Assembly (NCBI GenBank): GCA_001513145.1
Contig: LFSP01000037.1
Coordinates: 82,390 to 146,389 of the forward strand
DNA length: 64,000 bases
Reading direction: 5' to 3'
From: Clostridia bacterium DTU025
GTDB lineage: Bacteria > Bacillota > DTU025
A program made the translations under genes and the position numbers. Position 1 is the stretch's first letter; each line of letters begins with the position of its first letter. A model generated the notes under the pieces. The model saw only the letters and a program-made list of their open reading frames with translations. It had not been told where the DNA came from and searched no databases. Positions 1-9,358 of this stretch are shown here, in pieces.

Positions 1-469
1 TGTCGCCGGTGGCGCCCGCCACGGCGACGCCGATGCGGTTCACCTGGCCGAAGAACTCCTCCTGGGTGAGGTCCACGCGGAAGCCGGGGATGGACTCCAG
101 CTTGTCGATGGTGCCGCCGGTGTGGCCCAGGCCACGGCCGGACATCTTGGCCACTTTGGCACCGGCGGCGGCCACCATGGGCGCCAGCACCAGCGTGGTG
201 GTGTCGCCGACGCCGCCGGTGGAGTGCTTGTCGACTTTGACGCCGCGGATGGACGAGAGGTCGACGGTGGAGCCGGAGCGCGCCATGGCCAGGGTCATGG
301 CGGTGGTTTCCTCCGGGGTCATGCCGCGGAAGTATATGGCCATGCAGAGGGCGGCCATCTGGTAGTCGGGCACCTCACCTGAAACCATGCCCTCGATGAG
401 GTACGTGATCTCTTCGGCGCTGAGCTCCTGGCCGTCTCGCTTCTTCATTATGAGGTCGGGGACTCTCAT
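1..469 (-). CDS. pdp: Pyrimidine-nucleoside phosphorylase, N-terminal part (runs off the window edge)
   Basis: Reverse-strand translation [66 protein letters not shown]...[10 protein letters not shown] matches the pyrimidine/thymidine phosphorylase signature; follows deoB. Confidence 0.93.
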   Translation of the reverse strand, partial: MRVPDLIMKKRDGQELSAEEITYLIEGMVSGEVPDYQMAALCMAIYFRGMTPEETTAMTLAMARSGSTVDLSSIRGVKVDKHSTGGVGDTTTLVLAPMVAAAGAKVAKMSGRGLGHTGGTIDKLESIPGFRVDLTQEEFFGQVNRIGVAVAGATGD

Positions 470-514
470 GGCTTCACTTCCTCCCCTATTGAGCTGACGT
501 AGGGCCGGGCTTCG

Positions 515-1708
515 TCATGGCACCATGCCCATGAAGCTCTGGCCGTAAAGGTTCCACTGGAGGCCCAGGAAATGGGCGATGCTGGCACCCAGGTCGGCGA
601 AGGTTCGCCTCTCGCCCAGCCAGACGCCGGCGGGCTTTGACGGGCTCGGCTCGCGCGGGCAGTACAGCAGCAGCGGGACGCTCTCCCTTGAGTGGTCCGT
701 GCTGGGGGTTGTGGGGTCGTTGCCGTGGTCGGCGCAGATGGCCACGAGGTCCCCCGGCCCCAGCAGGTCCAAGAGCTCGGGTAGGCGCGCGTCGAAGTGC
801 TCCAGGCCGGCGGCGAAGGCCTCAGGATCGTTGCGGTGGCCCCACTTCATGTCGAAGTCCACCAGGTTGGCGAAGATCAAGCCGTCGTGGCCGGCCCTGA
901 GGAAATCGAGCATGGCGTCGAACACGGCGTCGTTGCCGGCCACGTGGGACGATCGGGTGATGCCCTTGCCAGCAAAGATGTCGTCGATCTTGCCGCAGGC
1001 CATCACGTCCATGCCGGCGGCGGAGACGACGTCAAGGAGAGTGGGACCGGGCGGTTCGAGGGAGAAGTCGCGGCGCGCGCCGGTGCGGACGTAGTTGCCG
1101 GAGGTGCCGATGAAGGGCCTGGCGATGACCCGCCCGACACCGTGCGGGGGCTTCAGTATCCTGCGAGCAGTCTGGCACATGGCGTAGAGCTCCTGGAGGG
1201 GGATGACCTCCTCGTGGGCGGCTATCTGAAACACCGAGTCGGCAGAGGTATACACGATGGGCCGACCCGTGCGCACGTGCTCGTCGCCGAGCTTCTGGAT
1301 GATCTCCGTGCCTGAGGCCGGGTAATTGCCCAGCACCCTGCGGCCTATGGCCGCCTCAAACTCCTGGATAATCTCGGTTGGAAAGCCGCGCGGGTACGTG
1401 GGAAAGGGCTGATCCAGCTTGACGCCGGCCAGCTCCCAGTGGCCGGTGGTGGTATCCTTGCCGGCAGACGCAGGGTGCATCCGGGCGTAGCTGGCCTCCG
1501 GACGGGCCGTCGGCCGGACTCCGGCTATCTCCACCCCGCATTCCCGGGCAAGGTTTCCGAGGCCCATACGCTCCATGTTGGGAAGGTGCAAGCCTCCCAC
1601 TGCCTTCGCCGTGTTTGCCAGGGTGTTGCTGCCTGTATCGCCGTACTGCGCGGCGTCGGGCGCTTCGCCCAGTCCGACGCCGTCAAGCACCACTATTACC
1701 GCCCTCAT
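515..1708 (-). CDS. deoB: Phosphopentomutase (start trimmed from the ORF track to [18 protein letters not shown])
   Basis: [53 protein letters not shown] metal-site motifs. Confidence 0.95.
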   Translation of the reverse strand: MRAVIVVLDGVGLGEAPDAAQYGDTGSNTLANTAKAVGGLHLPNMERMGLGNLARECGVEIAGVRPTARPEASYARMHPASAGKDTTTGHWELAGVKLDQPFPTYPRGFPTEIIQEFEAAIGRRVLGNYPASGTEIIQKLGDEHVRTGRPIVYTSADSVFQIAAHEEVIPLQELYAMCQTARRILKPPHGVGRVIARPFIGTSGNYVRTGARRDFSLEPPGPTLLDVVSAAGMDVMACGKIDDIFAGKGITRSSHVAGNDAVFDAMLDFLRAGHDGLIFANLVDFDMKWGHRNDPEAFAAGLEHFDARLPELLDLLGPGDLVAICADHGNDPTTPSTDHSRESVPLLLYCPREPSPSKPAGVWLGERRTFADLGASIAHFLGLQWNLYGQSFMGMVP

Positions 1709-1842
1709 GCTAGATGCCCTCCTCCGATAAGCGGATAAGCGAACGCGCATGGTTTATTGGAAGTCGGGAATTGGAAATCGGGAAGCTGTGCGGATCACGC
1801 TCCGCGACACGCGGATTGAAAGCCTCGGTTTGGTGCAGTCGG

Positions 1843-2754
1843 TCAGGCGCGCGGATGACATCTATTGTACGTATCCCTCAGCTTAGCCTGGGTCAGGTGC
1901 GTATAGACCTGCGTGGTCCTGATGTCGGCATGCCCCAGAAGCTCCTGCACCGACCTGAGATCGGCGCCGTTCTCCAGCATGTGGGTGGCGAACGAGTGCC
2001 GGAGCGTGTGCGGCGAGGTGATCCGCCTGTCGATGCCGGCGGCCAGTGCCGCCCTCTTGACTATCTTCCAGACTGCCTGGCGCGAGAGGGCAGTGCCTCG
2101 CCTGCTCACGAACAGGCTGGAATCGCCACCTGCGGTGGCGAGCTGGCGGCGCCCCAGGGCGAGGTACTCGTTGACGGCGCGGATCGCCGCCTGGCCTACA
2201 GGGACGATCCGCTCCTTGTCGCCCTTGCCGATGCACCTTACGTAGCCCAGCTCAAGATCGACGTCGTGTACTCTCAGCCCCACCAGCTCCGACACGCGCA
2301 GCCCTGACGCGTACATCAGCTCCAGCATGGCCCTGTCGCGGACGCCCTCAGGGTCGGACCACGTTACGGCGGATATGAGCCTGTCCACCTCCTGGACGCT
2401 GAGCACCCTGGGAAGGCGCATCACCTGCCTGGGGCTTTCCAGGTTGCTGGTGGGATCGGCGACGACTAATCCTCTGGACGTCAGGTAAGCGTATAGCCCA
2501 CGCAGCGCCGTGAGGCGTCGAGCGGCCGAGGCGGGCGCTCCTCCGGAGTCGATGGTGTCGGCGATGAACCCAGCCACCACCCACTGCTTGGCGCTGAGCA
2601 CGTCGGCCTCCTCAGGCTGGTCGCTGCCCCGCAGGGTCTGCGCGGCAAAGCCGGCGAATTGGGCAAGGTCGCGGGCGTACGCCTCAAGGGTGTTCTGGCT
2701 CAGGCCACGTTCCACCGCCAGGTGGCCCAGGTAGTCATCGATGCATTCAAGCAC
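1843..2754 (-). CDS. xerD: Site-specific tyrosine recombinase XerD
   Basis: Phage integrase fold with SAM-like N-terminus; HTLRHSFATHMLENGADLRSVQELLGHADIRTTQVYTH catalytic motifs; neighbour of deoB/spoIIM as in other Firmicutes. Confidence 0.93.
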   Translation of the reverse strand: MLECIDDYLGHLAVERGLSQNTLEAYARDLAQFAGFAAQTLRGSDQPEEADVLSAKQWVVAGFIADTIDSGGAPASAARRLTALRGLYAYLTSRGLVVADPTSNLESPRQVMRLPRVLSVQEVDRLISAVTWSDPEGVRDRAMLELMYASGLRVSELVGLRVHDVDLELGYVRCIGKGDKERIVPVGQAAIRAVNEYLALGRRQLATAGGDSSLFVSRRGTALSRQAVWKIVKRAALAAGIDRRITSPHTLRHSFATHMLENGADLRSVQELLGHADIRTTQVYTHLTQAKLRDTYNRCHPRA

Positions 2755-3404
2755 TGAACTTCACCGCCATCGGTGGTGCAGGCGCGTTGCCGAGGCCCGT
2801 TGGGCGCCGCCCGTTGGGCGCCTCGGGCGGCTCGGGCGCCTCGCACGGCGGAATCCTGTCACCGTAGCTACGACCCCAGAGCCCGCGTCGGCGGGGCTCA
2901 CGTCCCCCGGGCACCTGGCACGGGGGGGGGAATCCTCATCGCTGAGGAGCAAATTCTCGATTCTCTACTCGATTGAGACAGAACCCCCGATTGCACCCTC
3001 ACTATTGTGGAAGGCCTCGATGGCCCCCGAATCGCTTAAGGCCCGCGCCGCAGGCGCTCAGCAGGCAACCGCTTCTAGCTGGGGCTTTGCGGCCGTTCCG
3101 CCGAGAAGTCGAGCCTTCCCCTCCATGAACCGCTGCGAAGGCCGCTCCGCACGCCCCATTTTCGCAGATCCCCTCATTGGAGTGGTCCGATTTTCGCCCT
3201 TGGGCCCATGGGAGTCGAAAACTCGCCCAACTCGTCCTCACAGATGGGGAATGCGGTTCGACTGGTGCCAAAGGAGGGAAAGGAGGGATTTGAATCCGAT
3301 CGCTCCCCAAGCCTATGGAAACCGTCAAAGCCGGCGCATCGCCCCACGTCTGCCTGATGATGACGTTCGACGCGCCCTGCCTCACTCCCTCTTAGTGCAC
3401 GGCC

Positions 3405-4100
3405 TCAGCCCAGCCTTGACGCCAGTATCACCAGCGCCGGAGACACGTAAGCCTGCACCGCGCTGGCAGCTGCCAGGCTCAGGGCACACTGCGGCATCGT
3501 GGCTGCCAGACCCCGCAAGGAATCTCCTGGCGACACGTCGAGGCCCGCGAGCTTCCTGCCTATGACGGTGGTGGAGAATCGAAGGGAACCGGCGCACGCT
3601 GTAACCAGGGCGGGGGCGGCTATCAGGTTGTGGGGCATGACTGAAGCCAGTGCCAGCGCGACTCCGGGAAGCCCTAGCTCCCTCACGATGAAGCAGACGG
3701 TGAACCCCACGGAGAACCCCCTCACCGTCACCACCACCAGAGATCCCAGCGCTCCCAACACGCTGAGCCCGCCCAGCCAGATGAGGATCAGCGAACCCAT
3801 GTTGGCACGCAGGCTTGCCCAGAAAGCCCCTAAGTGGCTCTTCGGCATCTCAGTTCTGAGCTCGGCGAACCCTGCCTCAAGATAGCCCAGCACCAAATCG
3901 GACGATTCCGAATGGAAAGCCGCGTACGCCGCCCCGGCGCAGACGCCAGCCATCAGGGCCAGCACCACCAGCGCGAAAAGCGGCATGCCCCCGCCTGCGC
4001 CAGCGCCTGCACCTCCGTACCTAAGCCGGCGCGGATGCCACCCGGGGCGCACCAGCTGCCGCGAGCGCCTGCGCGGCCTCATGCGTGTCGGCCAGCTCAT
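3405..4100 (-). CDS. spoIIM: Stage II sporulation protein M-like integral membrane protein
   Basis: Multi-pass protein with SHLGAFWASLRANMGSLILIWLGGLSVLG...VRGFSVGFTVCFIVRELG...PHNLIAAPAL; next to xerD. Start uncertain. Confidence 0.85.
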   Translation of the reverse strand: MSWPTRMRPRRRSRQLVRPGWHPRRLRYGGAGAGAGGGMPLFALVVLALMAGVCAGAAYAAFHSESSDLVLGYLEAGFAELRTEMPKSHLGAFWASLRANMGSLILIWLGGLSVLGALGSLVVVTVRGFSVGFTVCFIVRELGLPGVALALASVMPHNLIAAPALVTACAGSLRFSTTVIGRKLAGLDVSPGDSLRGLAATMPQCALSLAAASAVQAYVSPALVILASRLG

Positions 4101-4158
4101 ATCGGTCTCTCCCCTTCCCCAGACATGCCTATGCCCGGGTAGGGAGCACGATTACAGG

Positions 4159-5361
4159 CTAGTCTTCCAGGGATACTCTGCCGTAGGCGCCTCCGCCGCC
4201 AGCGTCCAGACGGAGCGCTCCGGACCTGGCATCGATGATGCGCCCTGCCAGCGTGTCTCCCACCACCCGGGCGAGGCGCTCGAACGGGGCATCATGAAGC
4301 GCGGCGAGTTCCGAGCCGAACTCCCTGACCAGCGCCTTGATGCGCGCGGGGCCTATGCCGGGGATGAACTGAAGGGGCACCTGGTACCGGTATTCCGGCC
4401 GGTGCGGCGGACTGTGCGGAGTCGGGTGGTCGGCGATCTCGGCTAGCCTGTCGGCGACGCCCACCACCACCCTGTGGCTGGCGCACTTAGGGCATACGCG
4501 GGGCTCTCCGGGCTGCACGCTGAACCTGGCGCCACAGGTGTCACATCCGGACAGATGGTACTTGCCAAGCCTCGGGTCGAGGCCATAGTTGAGGCGAACG
4601 CCGCGCCCGTCCCTCCTGGCAAGGGCCAGGGCCAGCTCGCTGAAGGTGGGCCTTTCCATGTCCATGACGTTGAACTCTCGACCGATCCTGGGTAGCGAGT
4701 GTGCGTCGGAGTTCGATAGGAATGTGAACTGGGCCAGCTCCGCTATGGTATCTGCCATCGCCGTATCAGCTGAAAGCCCCAGCTCGATGGCGTTCACAAG
4801 CTCCAGGCCATCTTCGCTCATGGCCTGCTCAATTCTGGGCACACACGCCCCCAGTACGCCTTTGTGCGGGGTGAACACGTGCGATGGCACGAACAGGCCG
4901 TCAAGGTCGTGCGTGAGCTTCGCCAGCTCCGTCGGCGACATCCGGACATGCTGCGTGCTGAGGTCTATGTTGCTGACGAGCCTCTTGACCTCCGACGAGA
5001 AATCCTGCATTGCGCGGATGCTCGGCATGAAGCACATATAGTGTGCGGAACACCCCTCAGGCAGGCTGGCTTCGAGCTCTGCCCCGATGATAACGGTGGA
5101 CTCTTCGGCTGCGCCTTCAGAGTACGCAATGCCCCCTCCCTCCAGCTCGGACATGTGCCCTGAATCCAGGAGCTCCGAAATGTCGCGGAGCACGCGGGGA
5201 GAGGCGCAGTCCACGATGCCAACCATCTGGACCCCGGCGGAGCTGTGGGCGCGCTGCGCGATGTTCTTGAACACCAGGTCTCTCGCGGCGCTTATCTTCA
5301 CCGGCTCTCCGCGGGAGTCCCTTCCAATATGTACATGCAGGTCCACGCGATACTGCTTCAA
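4159..5361 (-). CDS. Endonuclease Q (EndoQ)-like PHP-domain protein with Cys4 zinc motif and helix-hairpin-helix
   Basis: YRVDLHVHIGRDSRGEPVKISAARDLVFKNI, SNSDAHSL, CDTCGARFSVQPGEPRVCPKC, LQFIPGIGPARIKALVREFG. Confidence 0.8.
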   Translation of the reverse strand: MKQYRVDLHVHIGRDSRGEPVKISAARDLVFKNIAQRAHSSAGVQMVGIVDCASPRVLRDISELLDSGHMSELEGGGIAYSEGAAEESTVIIGAELEASLPEGCSAHYMCFMPSIRAMQDFSSEVKRLVSNIDLSTQHVRMSPTELAKLTHDLDGLFVPSHVFTPHKGVLGACVPRIEQAMSEDGLELVNAIELGLSADTAMADTIAELAQFTFLSNSDAHSLPRIGREFNVMDMERPTFSELALALARRDGRGVRLNYGLDPRLGKYHLSGCDTCGARFSVQPGEPRVCPKCASHRVVVGVADRLAEIADHPTPHSPPHRPEYRYQVPLQFIPGIGPARIKALVREFGSELAALHDAPFERLARVVGDTLAGRIIDARSGALRLDAGGGGAYGRVSLED

Positions 5362-5385
5362 CTCGGCCCTCCAAACATCGTTTGC

Positions 5386-6678
5386 TCAATCACTGGCCTG
5401 GGCGGCCTCGCCACGGCCGACGCGGCATCCGACGGCCAGCGAGGCGGCATAGGCCCCTGCCGCGCTGGCGGTCAGGAAGAACTCCGGCTCCTGGGCGCTG
5501 TCGCGCCCCATCGTGGAGAGCTCCAGGCCAGCGGCTTGGGCCTCTCGAAGGCCCCCCTCGCCCGGGTGCAGCGCCAGCCGGTGTCCTATTCCGCTCAACG
5601 CCGGTTCCAGCGCCTCGACGGCCCGCTCAAGGAAAGCGGGGTCCATGTCGTCCGCCAGCACGACAGTGCACGGGAGGCAGCACACGTCCCGCAGCACGGT
5701 AATGGTGTGGTGGCTGACCGGAGTGTGTCGACCGCGTGGATCACCTCGGGACAGCCTCGGGGCCATGATCGCCTGCCCTCGCAGCCGCGTCGCTGCGTCC
5801 AGCGCCGGGCCTTGCTCGATGGCGGTGGTTCCGAAGCGGGTTCCGGTGCCCACGACGCCTGGGCCCATGCAGACGATCGCCACGTCGCACTTGACCACCT
5901 GCTTTGCGATGATCAGCGCCGAATGGACGTTCACGGCTTCATGGTCGCCCCCGAAGGCGTGGCCGGCGGTTATCACCGACGATACCAAGCCCACCCGCAC
6001 CAGCCGGCTCACAGTCCTGCTCAATGCCGCTGGCAGCGCGCCGCCATCAGTCATTATGTACGCCAGGCGCAGTGCGCCTTCCGTCGCCCCGGCCCCATCC
6101 CCAACCCCACATCCCACGCGTTCCGCAGCCGACACCGCCGGCACCGCCGACGGAACCACAGCAGCAGACGCCGCCGACGCCGATGCCGACGCCGCCGACG
6201 CCACCCACGCCGCTCCAGCAGCAGCCGGCGCCAGCATCGAGTGCAGCTCGCACACGACCACTGGCATGCCGTCGAGCCCGCTGAACGCCTCAATCGCCTC
6301 AAGGCAAGCGGCGCTCTCCTCCGCCGCCCCGCACGCGATCTGCATCGGCGTGTACCTCAGCTTCATGATGTGCCCGCCTGGCGTGCCCTCAAGCTCCTTG
6401 CGCCCGTCGGCCCACATCACGAAGTGGGAACCACCGCTGCCCAGGCCAAGCCGGACAGCGGTGGTGTTCACGATAACCCTCTGGCCGCCCGCCACGCGGC
6501 CGGTGATGTCGGGATAGCATATGGCCGGGCACTCCGGCTCAGATTCTGTCTGAACCACCACCCGCTGAATGTGCGCAGAGTCCTCTTCCACGCGGAGCAC
6601 TACTGCCGGTTCGGCGATGAGCACCGCTGCACCTCCTGGCGCCTGGCGCGCGAGATCGCACGCTCTCAGTATGCCCAT
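5386..6678 (-). CDS. DUF3866 family protein with Ala/Ser-rich low-complexity insertion
   Basis: ICYPDITGRVAGGQRVIVNTTAVRLGLGSGGSHFVMW, RLAYIMTDGGALPAALSRTV, VAIVCMGPGVVGTGTRFG; adjacent to the EndoQ-like gene. Confidence 0.75.
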   Translation of the reverse strand: MGILRACDLARQAPGGAAVLIAEPAVVLRVEEDSAHIQRVVVQTESEPECPAICYPDITGRVAGGQRVIVNTTAVRLGLGSGGSHFVMWADGRKELEGTPGGHIMKLRYTPMQIACGAAEESAACLEAIEAFSGLDGMPVVVCELHSMLAPAAAGAAWVASAASASASAASAAVVPSAVPAVSAAERVGCGVGDGAGATEGALRLAYIMTDGGALPAALSRTVSRLVRVGLVSSVITAGHAFGGDHEAVNVHSALIIAKQVVKCDVAIVCMGPGVVGTGTRFGTTAIEQGPALDAATRLRGQAIMAPRLSRGDPRGRHTPVSHHTITVLRDVCCLPCTVVLADDMDPAFLERAVEALEPALSGIGHRLALHPGEGGLREAQAAGLELSTMGRDSAQEPEFFLTASAAGAYAASLAVGCRVGRGEAAQASD

Positions 6679-6705
6679 AGGTGCCTCCCAACCAGCCGAG
6701 CCCTC

Positions 6706-7242
6706 CTACTTCACCAGCTCCGCGCCGCGCTTCAGCGCCTCGAGGTTCAACGGGATCAGATCGTGCCTGCGCGCCGGCAGCACCTCAGCAAGGCACTGGC
6801 CCACTGTCTCAAACGACACCGTGCCCCTGGCCTTGATGTATGCCCCCAGCACCACCATGTTGGCAACCTTGTCTGAACCCACCTCTTCGCCCAGCTCGTT
6901 CGCGGGCACCGCTATAACGCGAATGTCCGTCCTCTCCGGCGCCCTGTCTATCAGAGAGCTGTTGTATATCAACAGACCCCCAGGCTGCACCATGGGCTCG
7001 AACCTGTCCAGGGACGGGCGGTTCATCACTATGGCCGTGGTTGGCTCCGTCACGATGGGCGACGCGATGGGCTCGTCCGAGACCACCACCGAGCAGTTGG
7101 CCGTGCCCCCGCGCATCTCTGGGCCGTACGACGGGATCCACGACACGTTCTTGCCCTCGTGCATTCCGGCGTACGACAGGATCTGCCCCATCACCATGAC
7201 GCCCTGGCCACCGAATCCGGCGATGATGAGCTCCTCAACCAT
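6706..7242 (-). CDS. 2-oxoacid:ferredoxin oxidoreductase gamma subunit
   Basis: MVEELIIAGFGGQGVMVMGQILSYAGMHEGKNVSWIPSYGPEMRGGTANCSVVVSDEPIASP; start trimmed to 7242. Confidence 0.92.
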   Translation of the reverse strand: MVEELIIAGFGGQGVMVMGQILSYAGMHEGKNVSWIPSYGPEMRGGTANCSVVVSDEPIASPIVTEPTTAIVMNRPSLDRFEPMVQPGGLLIYNSSLIDRAPERTDIRVIAVPANELGEEVGSDKVANMVVLGAYIKARGTVSFETVGQCLAEVLPARRHDLIPLNLEALKRGAELVK

Positions 7243-8008
7243 TGGCCTGCCCCCTCTCCGGCGTCTCCGGCATCTCCGGCGTCCTGAACTCGCCAAGGGG
7301 ATAGTACGGTATCATGTTCTTCTCCACCCAGGCCATGGCGTCCACCGGCGACATCCCCCAGTTGGTGGGGCATGTCGACAGGCACTCCACCAACGAGAAA
7401 CCTTCTCCGGCCGCCTGCACCTGGAAGGCCTTCTTGATGGCCCGCCCTGCCCTGGCTATGTGCGCCGGGCTCGTGGTGGACACCCTCGCCACATACGTGG
7501 CGCCCGGTATCGTGGCCAACATCTCCGCGATCCTCAGCGGCTGCCCTGCCAGCGCCGGCTGCCGGCCCCGCGGCGACGTGGTGGTCTTCTGCCCCACCAG
7601 CGTGGTGGGGGCCATCTGTCCGCCGGTCATCCCGTAGATGGCGTTGTTCACGAATATCACCGTGATGTTCTCGCTGCGCATGGCGGCGTGCACGATCTCG
7701 GCAGTGCCTATCGATGCCAGGTCGCCGTCTCCCTGATAGGTGAAGACGATGGCATCAGGCACCGCCCGCCGTATCCCCGTGGCTACCGCAGGCGCCCTGC
7801 CGTGGGCCGCCTGCTGGAAGTCGCAGTCGAAGTAATCGTAGGAGAACACCGAGCACCCCACCGATGCCACTCCAACCGCGCGGTCGCGCAGGCCGAGCTC
7901 GTCGATGGCGTCTGCCACCAGCTTGTGTATGATGCCGTGGGTGCATCCCGGGCAGTAGTGCGTCGGCACCGGCCGCAGCGACTTCGGAACCGCGTAAACC
8001 TGCTTCAT
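7235..8008 (-). CDS. 2-oxoacid:ferredoxin oxidoreductase beta subunit (TPP-binding)
   Basis: THYCPGCTHGIIHKL...VGVASVGCSVFSYDYFDCDFQQAAHGRAPAVATGI..QGDGDLASIGTAEIVHAA. Confidence 0.93.
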   Translation of the reverse strand: MKQVYAVPKSLRPVPTHYCPGCTHGIIHKLVADAIDELGLRDRAVGVASVGCSVFSYDYFDCDFQQAAHGRAPAVATGIRRAVPDAIVFTYQGDGDLASIGTAEIVHAAMRSENITVIFVNNAIYGMTGGQMAPTTLVGQKTTTSPRGRQPALAGQPLRIAEMLATIPGATYVARVSTTSPAHIARAGRAIKKAFQVQAAGEGFSLVECLSTCPTNWGMSPVDAMAWVEKNMIPYYPLGEFRTPEMPETPERGQANG

Positions 8009-8009
8009 C

Positions 8010-9116
8010 TCAGCTGATCCCCTCCCTTGTCGCTTGGTCCGCAGCCCCGTGCCTTGCCAGCGCGGCCGCCCTCTCCACTATATCGGCCGCCTTCGGGACC
8101 ACTCCTCCGGTGGTGCCCAGGAAGTCCACTGGCGCGGCCCCTGCCACCGCGATCCTCACGTCGTCCACCATCTGGCCGAGGCTCATCTCCACGGTCAGCA
8201 CCGCCTTGACCTGCCTGGCCCTTTCGCCGAGCGCCTTGTACGGGAACGGCGACACCGTTATCGGCCTGAAGAGCCCCGCGCGCACGCCTGCCGTCCGGAG
8301 TTTCTCCACCGCCGATCTGCACACCCTTGACGTGGTGCCGTACGCCACCAGGAGCACCTCTGCGTCGTCCGTCCGCACCTCCTCGTAGCGCGTCTCGGCT
8401 GCCTCCGCCCTCTTGAACTGCTCCTGAAGCCGCAGGTTATGCTTGTAGAGCTCCTCGGGCTTGAGATAGATGGAGCTCACGATCCTTGGCGCGCGTCCGC
8501 CCCTGGCGCCGCGCGTGGCCCACTCCGGCTCCGGCCGCTGGGGTGCGTTTTCCGGCTCCGATCCCTCCGGGAAGCTCACGGGCTCCATCATCTGCCCCAG
8601 CACGCCGTCGCCCAGGATCATCACTGGAATGCGGTAACGCTCCGCCACGTCGTAGGCGCCAAGCGTTAGGTCGACCATCTCCTGTACCGACGCAGGGGCG
8701 TACACTATCAGGCGGTAGTCGCCATGCCCCCCGCCTTTCGTGGCCTGGAAATAGTCGCTCTGAGCCGGCGCGATGCCGCCGAGACCCGGTCCTCCCCTGA
8801 CCATGTTCACTATGAGACAGGGAAGCTGCGCCCCGGCCAGATACGAGATGCCTTCCTGTTTCAGACTGATCCCGGGGCTCGACGACGACGTCATCACCCT
8901 CGCCCCTGCCCCGGCCGCTCCGTACACCATGTTGATGGCCGCCACTTCGCTCTCGGCCTGCACGAAGGTGCCGCCCACCTCAGGCAGCCTGCGCGACATG
9001 TATTCCGGTATCTCGTTCTGCGGAGTGATGGGATACCCGAAGAAGAACCTGCATCCCGCCCTGATCGCAGCCTCCGCAACGGCCTCGTTGCCTTTGAAGA
9101 GCTTTCGTCCTGCCAT
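8010..9116 (-). CDS. 2-oxoacid:ferredoxin oxidoreductase alpha subunit
   Basis: KGNEAVAEAAIRAGCRFFFGYPITPQNEIPEYMSRRLPEVGGTFVQAESEVAAINMVYGAAGAGARVMTSSSSPGISLKQEG. Confidence 0.93.
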   Translation of the reverse strand: MAGRKLFKGNEAVAEAAIRAGCRFFFGYPITPQNEIPEYMSRRLPEVGGTFVQAESEVAAINMVYGAAGAGARVMTSSSSPGISLKQEGISYLAGAQLPCLIVNMVRGGPGLGGIAPAQSDYFQATKGGGHGDYRLIVYAPASVQEMVDLTLGAYDVAERYRIPVMILGDGVLGQMMEPVSFPEGSEPENAPQRPEPEWATRGARGGRAPRIVSSIYLKPEELYKHNLRLQEQFKRAEAAETRYEEVRTDDAEVLLVAYGTTSRVCRSAVEKLRTAGVRAGLFRPITVSPFPYKALGERARQVKAVLTVEMSLGQMVDDVRIAVAGAAPVDFLGTTGGVVPKAADIVERAAALARHGAADQATREGIS

Positions 9117-9129
9117 GCGTCACGCCTCC

Positions 9130-9336
9130 TCAGGGTTTGAATACTTCGATGACGGCATCCGGGCACACTCGTCCGCAGATGCCGCACGAGATGCAGCTCG
9201 CCTCGTCAACGAGCTCGGCGGGGTGGTATCCCCTGGAGTTGATGCGGTCCGCCATGGCAAGCGCGCTCTTCGGGCAGAAGTGCACGCACAGCCCGCATCC
9301 CTTGCACTTGGCTTCGTCGATTACTACCTTCTTCAC
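9130..9336 (-). CDS. 2x[4Fe-4S] ferredoxin-type delta subunit
   Basis: [12 protein letters not shown] and [12 protein letters not shown] clusters; first gene of the alpha/beta/gamma block. Confidence 0.93.
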   Translation of the reverse strand: MKKVVIDEAKCKGCGLCVHFCPKSALAMADRINSRGYHPAELVDEASCISCGICGRVCPDAVIEVFKP

Positions 9337-9358
9337 GGACTACCTCCTAACACCAGCC

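Noticed and set aside
1843-2754. xerD (and xerC at 39700) as mobile-element integrases
   Set aside because: Positions beside deoB/spoIIM and trmFO/codY match chromosomal XerD/XerC loci. No other mobile-element genes nearby.
3261-3340. Functional tRNA gene on the minus strand
   Set aside because: CCA is too far from the T-loop, and the T-stem and acceptor stem do not pair properly. At best a relic.
2741-3565. 274-aa plus-strand ORF in the xerD-spoIIM gap
   Set aside because: No recognisable domain, Arg/Pro/Ser-rich composition, overlaps the spoIIM 3' end antisense. Considered non-coding.
5245-6876. 543-aa plus-strand ORF antisense to the DUF3866 gene
   Set aside because: Arg/His-rich shadow ORF caused by the GC-rich triplet tract.
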